The notes: generated by a model not told the origin, from the letters alone. DNA of 59,211 nucleotides from QFOX01 sp044237845 (GCA_044237845.1 JBIIEL010000010.1:1-59211); one strand, 5' to 3'; positions 8,656-17,808 are shown, counted from the first letter of the stretch. Numbers and translations: made by a program.

Positions 8656-10254
8656 ATGGAAAACCCTATGTTACAGCCCGCCGCCTCGTCGGCAGAGGAT
8701 ATTTTTGCACCGAACCCGGTCGCGAATGCGCCTGCTATGGCGCATGTGAATCCTAAGGGACATATACGCACGGCAGGTGAGAAAAAGTTCGACCGGGTGA
8801 CCTATAATTGGCTGGGTTATGTCGCCAACGCACTGCTTTCAGTTGTTGCGGTAGCGTGGGTTGAGCGCACCCATGGTGGACAGAAAATGATGAATAATTT
8901 CCGTGGCTGGGCGGAGCGGAATGTAAAGTTCGTGAATCCTGAGACCGCAAAAATGCTCGCCACCAAAACCTTTTTCCTCGCTGGCGGTTTTGCCGTCATG
9001 CTGCCGATGAAATGGCTGGAAGACAAAAAGCTCGAAATGGTCAAAAAATACGACCGACAGATTTACGGCGATGCGGTGGACACCGACCCCAGCATCCGCC
9101 AATCGCATCAGGATATCGAGAACGCGCCGAAGCAGAACTGGAAATCCATCCTCGGCAGCCGCATTCTGGCGCTGGTGCCGTTCTACGCTGGGTACTGGCT
9201 GCTGTGGGACAAGAAAAGCCCCCTCGCGAAAGCCACGAATGAAAGCCTGTTTGTCGACCGCCCCATTGTGGCTGCATCACGCGGCATTGGAAAATTCTTC
9301 GCGAAGCTCACCAAAAATGGTGAAGCAGAAAAAACGCTCTCCGAGCTCAACCAAACACATCTGGGGGAAATGCTAACTCCCGTCGAAGCGGGAAAAATAG
9401 CAACCAAGCCCGACCCGCTGCACTCCACCGTCCCTTATTATTTCATGTCCGAGGCCATTACCTCGGCCATGGTGGCGTGGGGCGTGTACGTGCTCAGCCG
9501 CGTACTCGCGCCTATCCTCGGCACGAAGAAGGAAGCAGCACCGCAGGTTGCGGAGAAAGAAATAATCGCGACATCCAATATCAGCATCCCAAAAGATGGC
9601 AGAGGAGCAGAGGTCGTTAATAAAGCCCGCTCTCACGGGGTATCAATTGCACCGCTTCCTGCATCTCATAATGCGGAAGACGCTGGTGGATATTATGATG
9701 CAGATAGTAAAACCGTTTATGTAAACACGGCACGCCCAGCAGCGCGCCAAACAAGCGTATTGGTTCATGAGTGCCAACATGCGTGCAACCTGTTTGATAA
9801 GAAAGTTCTAGATAAGAAAGAAGCGGCTCGTCATGGCGAGACTGCATATACTGAAAATTTCCTGGTAGATGAGGCGCGAGCTCATGCAGCAAGCTTCATC
9901 TATAATCATGAGTCAAAAGCGGCCTCGGAACTACAATCACATGCCATGCAATCGTTATTTAGTGACGTAGCCTATGAAGGCGCTACCGATACTGCTTTTG
10001 AGCATTATGCAGACCATGCATTGAACAAATTAAAGCATGGTGCGCTTGGATATCGTGAGAAAGCGAAAGAGAGTTACATTGCCCATGCGCCCGCACACAC
10101 CGCGCCCGATGTAAAAGAACAACCGGAGGAAAAAACGTCCGAGAAAAAACGCGAGCTACCGGAAAGCAAACCCGACACAAAAGTGCATGCGGATTCGCTG
10201 CAGCACCATCATACGCATCACGCCGAAGCGGCGCATGCGCACGGCGCGCATTAG
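8656..10254 (+). CDS. Multi-pass membrane protein with HExxH metallopeptidase-like motif
   Basis: 532 residues from the ATG 7 bases after a TATAGT box; a start 42 bases upstream is possible but lies within the promoter. Hydrophobic segments occur around residues 51-70, 104-120, 167-184 and 268-288. The soluble C-terminal half holds VLVHECQHACNLF (HECQH at 371-375), the zinc-binding pattern of zincin peptidases. A third ligand is not certain. The region encoding residues 310-475 is visibly more AT-rich than the first half, which suggests a mosaic gene. The C-terminus is His-rich. I do not recognise the family; a proteolytic effector or membrane protease is possible. Its stop overlaps that of kbl by four bases. 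Confidence 0.75.
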   Translation: MENPMLQPAASSAEDIFAPNPVANAPAMAHVNPKGHIRTAGEKKFDRVTYNWLGYVANALLSVVAVAWVERTHGGQKMMNNFRGWAERNVKFVNPETAKMLATKTFFLAGGFAVMLPMKWLEDKKLEMVKKYDRQIYGDAVDTDPSIRQSHQDIENAPKQNWKSILGSRILALVPFYAGYWLLWDKKSPLAKATNESLFVDRPIVAASRGIGKFFAKLTKNGEAEKTLSELNQTHLGEMLTPVEAGKIATKPDPLHSTVPYYFMSEAITSAMVAWGVYVLSRVLAPILGTKKEAAPQVAEKEIIATSNISIPKDGRGAEVVNKARSHGVSIAPLPASHNAEDAGGYYDADSKTVYVNTARPAARQTSVLVHECQHACNLFDKKVLDKKEAARHGETAYTENFLVDEARAHAASFIYNHESKAASELQSHAMQSLFSDVAYEGATDTAFEHYADHALNKLKHGALGYREKAKESYIAHAPAHTAPDVKEQPEEKTSEKKRELPESKPDTKVHADSLQHHHTHHAEAAHAHGAH

Positions 10255-11468
10255 ATCACACCCAGCTTTTTGCCCACCCGTTCAAACGTCGCGAGGGCGC
10301 GGTCGATCTGTGCATCGGTCAGCGTCGCGCAGATTTGAATGCGCAAGCGCGCCTTGCCTTCTGGCACCACGGGGAAGCCGAAGCCGGTGATGAAAATCCC
10401 CTCCTCCAGCAGCGCCTGGCTCATTTTGATCGCGAACGAGGTTTCGCCGACGATGATCGGCACGATCGCGCTCGGGCCTTCGAGCGGTTTGAAGCCACAC
10501 GCTTTCAGCCCGTCGCGCATGCGTTTCACGTTGGCGTGCAGGCGCGTAATGCGCTCCGGCTCGGCGGCTAAAATCTCGATCGCTTTTTTCGCGCTCGCCG
10601 CAATCGTCGCCGGCAACGCGTTGCTAAACAGCTGCGGGCGCGAGGCCTGGTTCAAATATTCAATCACCTGCTTGCTCGCCGCCACATAACCACCCGCCGC
10701 GCCGCCGAGGGCTTTGCCCAGCGTGCCGGTGTAAATATCAATCTCGTGCTCCAGCCCAAAATGCTCCGCCGTGCCGCGCCCGGTTCTGCCCATCACGCCC
10801 ACGCCGTGGGAATCATCGAGAATAATCGCCGCGCCATATTTACGCGCCAGCGCCACCACTTCCGGCAGTTTTACAATCGTGCCTTCCATGCTGAACACGC
10901 CATCCGTCACGACAAAAATGCGGCGCGCGCCTTGGCTTTCTTTCAGCTTCTCTTCCAGCGCCGCCATATCGTTATGCGCGTAGACATGGCGCTTGGCCTT
11001 GCTCATACGGCAGCCATCGATGAGCGAGGCATGATTCAGCGCGTCGGAAATCAGCACGTCCTCCGCCCCGGCAATCGTCGGCATCAGCCCGGTGTTGGCC
11101 GCCCAGCAGCTCACATAGGTGAGCGCAGCTTCGGTGCCGTGCATCTGCGCAATCGCGTTTTCAATTTCCTCATGCACGGTGAACGTACCGCAAATGAATC
11201 GCACGCTCGCGGTGCCCGCACCGTACTGTTTCAGCGCGGCCACGCCCGCCTCGATCACGCGCGGGTCGTTGCTGAGGCCGAGATAGTTATTGCTCGACAG
11301 CACCAGCGCATGCCCGGTCTCGGTCATGTCCACCTCGGTGTCCATTGGCCCTGCGATATGACGGAATTTCTTCAGCGTGCCCGCTGCTTTCATCGCGGCG
11401 AGATCCGCCTCAATACTGGCGTTGAGTGTGTTCATCGGTGCTTCCTTACGTGCCGTTGCAGTCGTCAT
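10251..11468 (-). CDS. kbl: 2-amino-3-ketobutyrate CoA ligase (glycine C-acetyltransferase)
   Basis: 405 residues, about family length. It is a PLP enzyme of the alpha-oxoamine synthase group: SNNYLGLSNDPRV, the DDSHGVGVMGRTGRG segment and the PLP lysine in TGTLGKALGG are all present. It converts 2-amino-3-ketobutyrate plus CoA to glycine and acetyl-CoA, the second step of threonine catabolism after Tdh, whose gene lies upstream on the same strand. AAAGGA precedes the start. Confidence 0.95.
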   Translation of the reverse strand: MTTATARKEAPMNTLNASIEADLAAMKAAGTLKKFRHIAGPMDTEVDMTETGHALVLSSNNYLGLSNDPRVIEAGVAALKQYGAGTASVRFICGTFTVHEEIENAIAQMHGTEAALTYVSCWAANTGLMPTIAGAEDVLISDALNHASLIDGCRMSKAKRHVYAHNDMAALEEKLKESQGARRIFVVTDGVFSMEGTIVKLPEVVALARKYGAAIILDDSHGVGVMGRTGRGTAEHFGLEHEIDIYTGTLGKALGGAAGGYVAASKQVIEYLNQASRPQLFSNALPATIAASAKKAIEILAAEPERITRLHANVKRMRDGLKACGFKPLEGPSAIVPIIVGETSFAIKMSQALLEEGIFITGFGFPVVPEGKARLRIQICATLTDAQIDRALATFERVGKKLGVI

Positions 11469-11517
11469 ATTCGGTCCTTTCTTTTACTCTAAAGAATGCG
11501 GAGAGATTTTTGAGCGA

Positions 11518-11592
11518 AAATGATGGGTTTTAAGAACCGGCGCGCAGCGTATGTTTTATACGTGAGCACCGGAAGCGCAAAACCCGTCATTT
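11518..11592. repeat. 75-bp inverted repeat between tdh and kbl
   Basis: Arms AAATGATGGGTTTT (11518-11531) and AAAACCCGTCATTT (11579-11592) pair almost completely. Inside them are a CCGG/CCGG pairing and a perfect CGTAT-GTTTT-ATACG hairpin. It lies in the 145-base gap between tdh and kbl and could attenuate kbl or simply be a palindromic repeat. Confidence 0.75.
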
Positions 11593-11613
11593 GCAGCCAA
11601 AAATGTCCCGCAT

Positions 11614-12642
11614 TTACTCACTCCAATCCAGCACCACCTTGCCGGAGCTGCCCGAGCGCATGGCGTCGAAGCCTTTCTGGAAGTCGGTGTAGTGGAAGCG
11701 GTGGGTGATGACCGGGGCGACATCCATGCCGCTCTCGATCATCGATTGCAGTTTATACCAGGTCTCGAACATCAGGCGGCCATAGATGCCTTTGAGCGTG
11801 AGGCTTTTGAACACCACCGCGTCCCAGTCGATGCCGGTTTGTGCGGGCTGAATGCCGAGCATCGCGATCTTTCCGCCATTGGCCATGCTGCCGATCATCT
11901 GGTTCAGCGCCGCCGGGTTGCCGGACATTTCTAAGCCGACATCGAACCCTTCGGTCATGCCGAGCCCGTTCATCACGTCTTTCAGATTTTCCTTCGCCAC
12001 GTTCACGGTCGCGCTCGCGCCCATCTGCTTGGCGAGGCCAAGGCGATACTCATTCACATCCGTCACCACCACATGGCGTGCGCCCACATGACGCGCCATT
12101 TTCACCGCCATCATGCCGATGGGGCCGGCACCGGCGACGAGCACATCCTCGCCTACCAAATCAAACGTCAGCGCGGTGTGCGCGGCGTTGCCCAGCGGGT
12201 CGAAAATCGCATATTGCTCGAGCGGAATTTTGTCCGAGCAGTGCCACACATTCACCGCAGGCACGGCCACAAGCTCAGCAAACGCACCGTTGCGGTTCAC
12301 ACCCACGCCCAGTGTGTTCGGGCAATAATGCCGCCGCCCGGCCATACAGTTACGGCAGGTGCCGCACACAATATGCCCCTCGGCGCTGACGATATCGCCT
12401 TCCTTCACGCTCTCGACATTGCTGCCCACCGCCACCACGCGGCCGACAAATTCATGCCCCGCCGTCATCGGCACCTTGATCGTTTTCTGCGCCCACGCAT
12501 CCCAATTATAGATGTGCACATCCGTACCGCAGATGCCGGTTTTGAGAACCTTGATGAGGACATCATTCGCGCCGTAGCTGGGCTCCGGTACGTCCATCAG
12601 CCAGATGCCTTCGGCTGCTTGAGATTTGACAAGTGCTTTCAT
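11614..12642 (-). CDS. tdh: L-threonine 3-dehydrogenase
   Basis: 342 residues from MKALVKSQ, matching the usual 341-residue length; an upstream in-frame ATG was rejected. It is a zinc medium-chain dehydrogenase: catalytic-zinc residues in GICGTDVHIYNWD and GHEFVG, a structural-zinc Cys cluster (CGTCRNCMAGRRHYC), and the Rossmann motif GAGPIG. It oxidises L-threonine to 2-amino-3-ketobutyrate with NAD+. It pairs with kbl. Confidence 0.96.
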   Translation of the reverse strand: MKALVKSQAAEGIWLMDVPEPSYGANDVLIKVLKTGICGTDVHIYNWDAWAQKTIKVPMTAGHEFVGRVVAVGSNVESVKEGDIVSAEGHIVCGTCRNCMAGRRHYCPNTLGVGVNRNGAFAELVAVPAVNVWHCSDKIPLEQYAIFDPLGNAAHTALTFDLVGEDVLVAGAGPIGMMAVKMARHVGARHVVVTDVNEYRLGLAKQMGASATVNVAKENLKDVMNGLGMTEGFDVGLEMSGNPAALNQMIGSMANGGKIAMLGIQPAQTGIDWDAVVFKSLTLKGIYGRLMFETWYKLQSMIESGMDVAPVITHRFHYTDFQKGFDAMRSGSSGKVVLDWSE

Positions 12643-12728
12643 AGCCTTCGCAAATAGCGCATTTGCGCGGGGCTGACAAGCCATCAAAACGCTATACAAA
12701 CCCGCCCGCACTCGATTATAGACGCCCC

Positions 12729-13553
12729 ATGACCAGCATCCTCACCGAAAAACTCGCCGATTACGACGCTCTGATCGTCGACCTCTGGGGCGTGATCCAT
12801 GACGGCTCGGCGCTCTACCCCGGCGTGGCCGAGACCCTGCGGGTCTTGCATGAACTGCACAAACCGGTGCTGTTCCTCAGCAACGCCCCGCGCGTCGCCG
12901 CCAAAGCGCGCGAGAATCTGAACCGCCTTACCATCCCGCCCGCGCATTACCTCGATATCATCACCTCCGGCCAAGTCGCGTATGACATGCTCGCGCGCGA
13001 CACCGCGGCCACACGCGGCTATTACTACTTAGGGCCATCGAAGGACGAAGATATCCTCAGCGGCCTCGCGCATTATGTGCCGGTGGAGCATGCGCACAGC
13101 GCCGATTTCATCCTCTGCACCGGCTACGAGGTGGATGGCCAACCGCACGAGGAAATCATCCCAGTGCTCGCGGGGCTCCTGCCGCTGCCGATGCTCTGCG
13201 TGAACCCGGATATGGAAGTGGTGAAGCAGGACGGCACGCAATGGCTCTGCGCCGGGGCGGTCGCCGCCGAATACAGCAAAATGGGTGGCCGCGTTGCTTA
13301 TGTCGGCAAGCCGTTCCCAGAAGTCTACGCCGCGTGCAAAGCCATGCTCGGCCATGGCCGCATTCTCTGCGTGGGGGATAACCCGGCCACCGACATCAAA
13401 GGCGCGAACGATGCCGGGCTCGACAGTTTGCTCATCACCGGCGGCGTGCTCGGCCACCGCTACGGCGCCGACCTCAGCGAAGCAAACGCCCGTGAAATCT
13501 GCCGCATCGCCGGGGTCACGCCGACGTATGTGATGGCTGGGTTTGTGCTATAA
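12729..13553 (+). CDS. HAD-superfamily class IIA hydrolase
   Basis: 274 residues. HAD motif I reads IVDLWGVIHDG, motif II FLSNAP, and the C-terminal part has GKPFPEVY and the acidic motif CVGDNPATDIKGA. The class IIA cap and length resemble the TIGR01459 subfamily and the NagD group, which dephosphorylate small phosphometabolites; the substrate is unknown. The ATG follows TATAGA by exactly six bases, so the transcript is probably leaderless. Confidence 0.88.
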   Translation: MTSILTEKLADYDALIVDLWGVIHDGSALYPGVAETLRVLHELHKPVLFLSNAPRVAAKARENLNRLTIPPAHYLDIITSGQVAYDMLARDTAATRGYYYLGPSKDEDILSGLAHYVPVEHAHSADFILCTGYEVDGQPHEEIIPVLAGLLPLPMLCVNPDMEVVKQDGTQWLCAGAVAAEYSKMGGRVAYVGKPFPEVYAACKAMLGHGRILCVGDNPATDIKGANDAGLDSLLITGGVLGHRYGADLSEANAREICRIAGVTPTYVMAGFVL

Positions 13554-13578
13554 CCTCGACCGTGCAGACCTATAATAC

Positions 13579-14124
13579 TTAGCGTCGATTCGTAGCCTTC
13601 TCTTGTTCTTTCACTTTGAGAAAACTGTTTAATTGCTGAATCTCATTCTTGTCTATCGCACCATCGCGCGACACATCAGTGAGTAACTTCGCCTCCGATT
13701 GGGAGATGGACTTATCTTGATACGCAGCATTTAGCGCCTCTACGAATTTGGGGTTTTTCATTGCCTTGCTGATATTTTCAAATCCTCTCAAACTCGAAAA
13801 TTCAAAGCCATCTTTCTCCGCTGATTTAATCAATGTGAATTTCATTTGATCGTGCGATACAGGCTGGCCATTGACAACAAGGTCTTTTTTACTCTCATCT
13901 ATTAACGCTTCTGCAGCCTTCCTGTACACATCATATCCCATGTCTTTCTCAAGAAGACTGGGTTTTTGTTCTCCAACATCCCTGACATCCATCTGAATAT
14001 TTTTTCCTGACCTAGTGTAGGTCGTTTTTATAAATCCATCAGAAAGTACTCTCTCTTCAGTGATAGAGAGAGAGATAAACGCTCCCTCTTTATCCGTGCT
14101 CAAATTAATTTCTGGTGAAGGCAT
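13579..14124 (-). CDS. Hypothetical protein, 181 aa, behind the short poly-G promoter
   Basis: I do not recognise this protein. It is hydrophilic and Lys/Glu/Ser-rich with no signal peptide. The C-terminal half looks helical, with an acidic stretch (VSRDGAIDKNEIQQL) that resembles an EF-hand loop. That resemblance is weak. TAAGGAG lies a few bases before the ATG. Its promoter and 5' leader are nearly identical to those of the unrelated gene at 23054-23782. The coding region is more AT-rich than its neighbours. Confidence 0.7.
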   Translation of the reverse strand: MPSPEINLSTDKEGAFISLSITEERVLSDGFIKTTYTRSGKNIQMDVRDVGEQKPSLLEKDMGYDVYRKAAEALIDESKKDLVVNGQPVSHDQMKFTLIKSAEKDGFEFSSLRGFENISKAMKNPKFVEALNAAYQDKSISQSEAKLLTDVSRDGAIDKNEIQQLNSFLKVKEQEKATNRR

Positions 14125-14171
14125 AACCCTGCTCCTTACGTTTTGCGTAAATGTTGCTTGCTAACAGCTTC

Positions 14172-14206
14172 ATATTACCCCCCCCTGGTTAATTTTTCAT
14201 TAATAT
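14172..14206 (-). promoter_or_regulatory. Promoter with 8-G tract between activator-like repeat and -10
   Basis: Read on the minus strand: 11-bp repeats beginning ATTAATGAAAA and ATTAACC, then A plus eight G (14178-14185), then the -10 box TAATAT (14172-14177). The distance from AACC to the -10 is nine bases, the same as in the promoter at 56990-57023. The leader that follows matches that of the gene at 23054 in almost every base. Confidence 0.65.
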
Positions 14207-14300
14207 CTCGCATTTTTTTGAAAAAAGTGGGGTGGTGACGCTGGGAAAGCCCTCACCACTTCCTAGTGGCGAGGGGAAATAAATCCGCTATAACCTCCGC

Positions 14301-15698
14301 ATGAGCAGCAAAAAACCAGCAGCGAATGCGATGTGGGGCGGGCATTATAGCCTTGGGCCCGCGGAGGCGTTCGCCGCCATCAACCCCTCCATCGCCATCG
14401 ACCAGCGTCTGTATGCCGAGGATATCGAAGGCTCCGTCGCGCATGCGGACATGCTCGCCGCCTGCAAAATCATCACCGAGGAAGAAGCGCGCGAAATCGC
14501 CCGCGGCCTCGCGCAGGTGAAAGCCGAAATTGAATCCGGCGCGCTGCAATTCTCCGCCGCGCTCGAAGACATCCACATGAACATCGAATCCCGCCTCGCC
14601 GAGATCATCGGCGCAACGGCGGGCAAGCTGCACACCGCCCGCTCGCGGAATGATCAGGTCGCCACCGACATGCGACTTTATGCGCGCCGCGTCGCGGGTG
14701 AAATCAGCACCGCGCTACAAGCCCTGCAAGCCGCGCTGCTCGCACAGGCCGAGCGCCATACCGAAACGGTGATGCCCGGCCTCACCCATCTGCAGCCCGC
14801 GCAGCCCATCAGTTTCGCGCATCACCTGCTGGCCTATGGCGAAATGTTCGCGCGCGACCGCGCCCGCCTCGCGGATGCCGCGGCGCGCCTCAACGAATGC
14901 CCGCTCGGTGCGGCAGCGCTTGCCGGCACCACCTACCCCATCGACCGCGCGATGACCGCTGCTGCGCTTGGCTTCAGCGCACCCATGCGCAATTCGCTCG
15001 ACGCGGTTGCGTCGCGCGATTACCTGCTCGAGCTGATGAGTGCGCTTTCCATCATCGCCATGCATCTCACGCGCCTTGCGGAAGAACTGGTGTTCTGGAC
15101 ATCGCCGCTCATCGGCTTTGTGCGCCTGAGCGAGGCCTTCACCAGCGGTTCCTCCATCATGCCGCAGAAGCGCAACCCGGATGCGGCGGAGCTGGTGCGC
15201 GGCAAAAGCGGCGGCGTCATCGGCGCACTCGTCGCGCTCTTCACCACGCTGAAATCGCTGCCGCTTGCCTACAACAAAGACATGCAGGAGGACAAACGCC
15301 CGTTCTTCTTCGCGGTGGATGAAACGCTGCTCTGCCTTTCCGCGATGACGGGCATGATCGCCGACATGACCGCCAACGCCGACGCCATGCGCGCGGCTTG
15401 CAGCCGGGGCTTTTTGAATGCAACGGATTTAGCAGATTGGCTCGTCACCCATGCCAACGTGCCGTTCCGCGAAGCGCATCACCTCACTGGGCAGCTCGTC
15501 AAACGCGCGGAGGAAAAACGCTGCGGGCTCGAAGATTTATCGCTCGTGGAAATGCAGCAAGTTCACCCCGCCATCACTGTGGAGATTTTTAGCGCCATCG
15601 CACTGGATGCCTGCCTCGCCCGCCGCACCAGCTTCGGCGGCACCGCCCCTTCCCGCGTGCGCGAAGCCATCGCCGCCGCGAAGAAAGCATGGTTATGA
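14301..15698 (+). CDS. argH: Argininosuccinate lyase
   Basis: 465 residues, the family's normal size. It has the N-terminal MWGGHYSLGP, the catalytic-region motif HTARSRNDQVATDMRL and the fumarase/aspartase signature SSIMPQKRNPD. It cleaves argininosuccinate to arginine and fumarate, the last step of arginine synthesis. The ATG follows the -10 box TATAAC (14289-14294) by six bases with no Shine-Dalgarno, so translation is likely leaderless. It overlaps the next gene by four bases. Confidence 0.96.
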   Translation: MSSKKPAANAMWGGHYSLGPAEAFAAINPSIAIDQRLYAEDIEGSVAHADMLAACKIITEEEAREIARGLAQVKAEIESGALQFSAALEDIHMNIESRLAEIIGATAGKLHTARSRNDQVATDMRLYARRVAGEISTALQALQAALLAQAERHTETVMPGLTHLQPAQPISFAHHLLAYGEMFARDRARLADAAARLNECPLGAAALAGTTYPIDRAMTAAALGFSAPMRNSLDAVASRDYLLELMSALSIIAMHLTRLAEELVFWTSPLIGFVRLSEAFTSGSSIMPQKRNPDAAELVRGKSGGVIGALVALFTTLKSLPLAYNKDMQEDKRPFFFAVDETLLCLSAMTGMIADMTANADAMRAACSRGFLNATDLADWLVTHANVPFREAHHLTGQLVKRAEEKRCGLEDLSLVEMQQVHPAITVEIFSAIALDACLARRTSFGGTAPSRVREAIAAAKKAWL

Positions 15699-15883
15699 AA
15701 CACGCGTCTCTCTTCGCACTCGCCCTGCTTACCCTCAGCGCCTGCGGCATTCAGCGCCCGCTCATCGCGCCGAAGGATATTCCCGCCTATGAAGAGCGCC
15801 TACGCAAAAAACGCGAGCGGTTGGAGGATGCGGCACCTGCTGTCGCGCCACTTGCCACCGTCAACACGCCTACGGAAAACTAA
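15695..15883 (+). CDS. Small lipoprotein (YifL/LptM-like)
   Basis: 62 residues: MKHASLFALALLTLSACG gives a lipobox with Cys17, followed by GIQRPLIAPKDIPAYEER. Such short lipoproteins with a conserved G-x-x-x-P-L region after the cysteine sit next to lysA/dapF in many proteobacteria. E. coli LptM (YifL) assists the LptD-LptE translocon. ATGA overlap with argH and TAATG overlap with lysA indicate one operon. Confidence 0.85.
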   Translation: MKHASLFALALLTLSACGIQRPLIAPKDIPAYEERLRKKRERLEDAAPAVAPLATVNTPTEN

Positions 15884-17139
15884 TGGACCATTTCACCTAT
15901 AAAAACGAACAACTCCACGCGGAGGATGTTGCGATTGCGGCGATTGCAGAAGCAATCGGCACGCCGTTTTACTGCTACTCGCGTGCGACGCTGCTGCGGC
16001 ATGCGGAGGTGTTTCAAACCGCCCTCGCCGCCGTTAAGCCACTCGTCTGTTTTGCGGTGAAGGCAAACAGCAACCTCGCCGTGCTCAGCACGCTTGGTGC
16101 GGCCGGCCTCGGTGCAGATGTGGTGAGCGAGGGCGAACTGCGCCGCGCACTCGCTGCGGGCATTCCGGCGGAGAAAATCGTCTTCTCCGGCGTCGGCAAA
16201 ACGCGTGAGGAAATGGCGTTCGCACTCACCGCGGGCATCCACCAGTTCAATGTGGAATCCGACCGCGAGCTGCTGGCGCTCAACGAAGTCGCGCGTGCGC
16301 TCAACCTCCGTGCACCCGTGGCGCTGCGCGTGAACCCGGATGTGGATGCCGAAACCCACGCCAAAATCTCCACCGGCAAAGCCGAGAACAAATTCGGCAT
16401 CGCCATGGAAATGGCACCGGCGATTTTTGCGCTTGCGCACTCGCTGCCGCATATTCATCTGCGCGGCGTGTCGGTGCATATCGGCTCGCAGCTGACCTCG
16501 CTCGCGCCGTTTCGCGCGGCGTATTTACGCATCAAAACACTCGTGACCGATCTGCGCGCGAGCGGCATCACCCTGCGCAGCATCGACCTTGGCGGCGGCC
16601 TCGGCGTGCCCTACGAAGCGGATGCCACCCACCCACCACTGCCGCTCGAGTATGGCGCGATGGTCGCCGAACTTTTCGCCGATTTCGGCTGTGAGATCAT
16701 CGTCGAACCAGGCCGCCTCATCACCGCCAATGCGGGCGTGCTGGTCAGCAAAGTGCTTTATGTCAAACGCGCCGCGAACACCTACGTGATTATCGATGCC
16801 GGGATGAACGACCTCATGCGCCCGGCGCTTTATGACGCGTTGCACGAGACAGTGCCTGTCAAAAAAACCACTGCTCCGGCCACGCCGGTCTCTCTCGTCG
16901 GCCCGGTGTGTGAATCGAGCGATGCGTTCGCCAACAACATTTCTCTGCCATTGCCAGCGGAGGGTGACCTCGTCGCGCTACGTTCCGCGGGAGCCTATGG
17001 CGCGAGCATGAGCAACAGCTACAATTCTCGCCTGCTGCTGCCGGAAGTGATGGCGCATGGCGACCAGTTTTCCGTCATCCGCCGTCGCCAGACCTATGCA
17101 GAGCTGATGGCACCGGAAGAAATTCCGGAATGGGTTTAG
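15883..17139 (+). CDS. lysA: Diaminopimelate decarboxylase
   Basis: 418 residues, alanine-racemase-fold PLP enzyme: PLP lysine in CFAVKANSN, SVHIGSQLT, the phosphate-binding LGGGLGVPY, and GPVCESSD near the C-terminus. It decarboxylates meso-diaminopimelate to L-lysine. Its ATG overlaps the stop of the small lipoprotein gene. A palindromic repeat begins five bases after its stop. Confidence 0.96.
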   Translation: MDHFTYKNEQLHAEDVAIAAIAEAIGTPFYCYSRATLLRHAEVFQTALAAVKPLVCFAVKANSNLAVLSTLGAAGLGADVVSEGELRRALAAGIPAEKIVFSGVGKTREEMAFALTAGIHQFNVESDRELLALNEVARALNLRAPVALRVNPDVDAETHAKISTGKAENKFGIAMEMAPAIFALAHSLPHIHLRGVSVHIGSQLTSLAPFRAAYLRIKTLVTDLRASGITLRSIDLGGGLGVPYEADATHPPLPLEYGAMVAELFADFGCEIIVEPGRLITANAGVLVSKVLYVKRAANTYVIIDAGMNDLMRPALYDALHETVPVKKTTAPATPVSLVGPVCESSDAFANNISLPLPAEGDLVALRSAGAYGASMSNSYNSRLLLPEVMAHGDQFSVIRRRQTYAELMAPEEIPEWV

Positions 17140-17143
17140 TTTT

Positions 17144-17233
17144 GTCATTCCCGCGAAAGCGGGAATCCAGCGCGGCGCGTCTGCGCCGCAATATTCTCTT
17201 AAGAAGCTGGATCCCCGCTTTCGTGGGGATGAC
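17144..17233. repeat. 90-bp palindromic interspersed repeat
   Basis: Arms of 27 bases (GTCATTCCCGCGAAAGCGGG onwards, and its near-complement CCCCGCTTTCGTGGGGATGAC at the right end) differ by about four positions. An inner GCGGCGC/GCGCCGC stem is also present. This REP-like type (GTCATTCCCGCGAAAGCGGG) is common in proteobacterial intergenic DNA. It lies between the convergent lysA and hpt genes and may work as a bidirectional terminator. Confidence 0.85.
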
Positions 17234-17256
17234 AATTACGGGAAACGGGTTACTCC

Positions 17257-17808
17257 CTAATGCACGTCCAAATAGCCAATGAACGGCAGCTCACGATAAT
17301 GATTCGCGTAGTCGAGGCCGTAGCCAACGACGAATTTATCGGGAATGGTGAAGCCCACGAAATCGGCTTTCACGTCCACTTGCAGCTTGCCGGGTTTCTC
17401 AAGCAGCATCGCCACTTTTACATCCGCTGCGCCGCGCTCTTTCAGCAACTCGAGCGCGAAATGGAGCGTGCGCCCGGTTTCTAAAATATCATCCACGATC
17501 AGCACCTGGCGGCCCTGCACATCATCCGTAATGTCGCGCCCCACCACTACTTTTCCGCTCGATGTGGTGCCCTCGCCATAGCTTGAGAGCGTCATGAAAT
17601 CGATCTGCGGATGCACGCCGATGGCGCAGAGCTCGCGCACCAAGTCCGCCGTGAACATGAACGAGCCGCGCAGCAGCGAGACGATTAAAAACTCCCCGCT
17701 GATTTTCGCCGCGATCTCCCCCGCGATAGCTTCCACCCGCTCGCGGATCTCCGCCGCCGTGAACAACACGGGAATGCTGCGTTTTTCCTGCGTGCGCTTC
17801 TCGGTCAT
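17257..17808 (-). CDS. hpt: Hypoxanthine phosphoribosyltransferase
   Basis: 183 residues. The PRPP-binding motif is VLIVDDILETGRTL, the flexible loop SSYGEGTTSSGKV and the pyrophosphate loop SLLRGSFMF. It salvages hypoxanthine (and often guanine) to IMP/GMP using PRPP. It overlaps the upstream zinc-ribbon gene by four bases, so the two form an operon. Confidence 0.94.
   Translation of the reverse strand: MTEKRTQEKRSIPVLFTAAEIRERVEAIAGEIAAKISGEFLIVSLLRGSFMFTADLVRELCAIGVHPQIDFMTLSSYGEGTTSSGKVVVGRDITDDVQGRQVLIVDDILETGRTLHFALELLKERGAADVKVAMLLEKPGKLQVDVKADFVGFTIPDKFVVGYGLDYANHYRELPFIGYLDVH

Noticed and set aside
13579..14124. EF-hand calcium-binding protein
   Set aside because: Only one loop-like stretch (DGAIDKNE) is visible and the flanking helices are not convincing.
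14249..14277. CCCTCACCAC..GTGGCGAGGGG palindrome before argH as a dispersed repeat
   Set aside because: The pairing is imperfect and no second copy was seen in the window; it may be chance or a weak hairpin.
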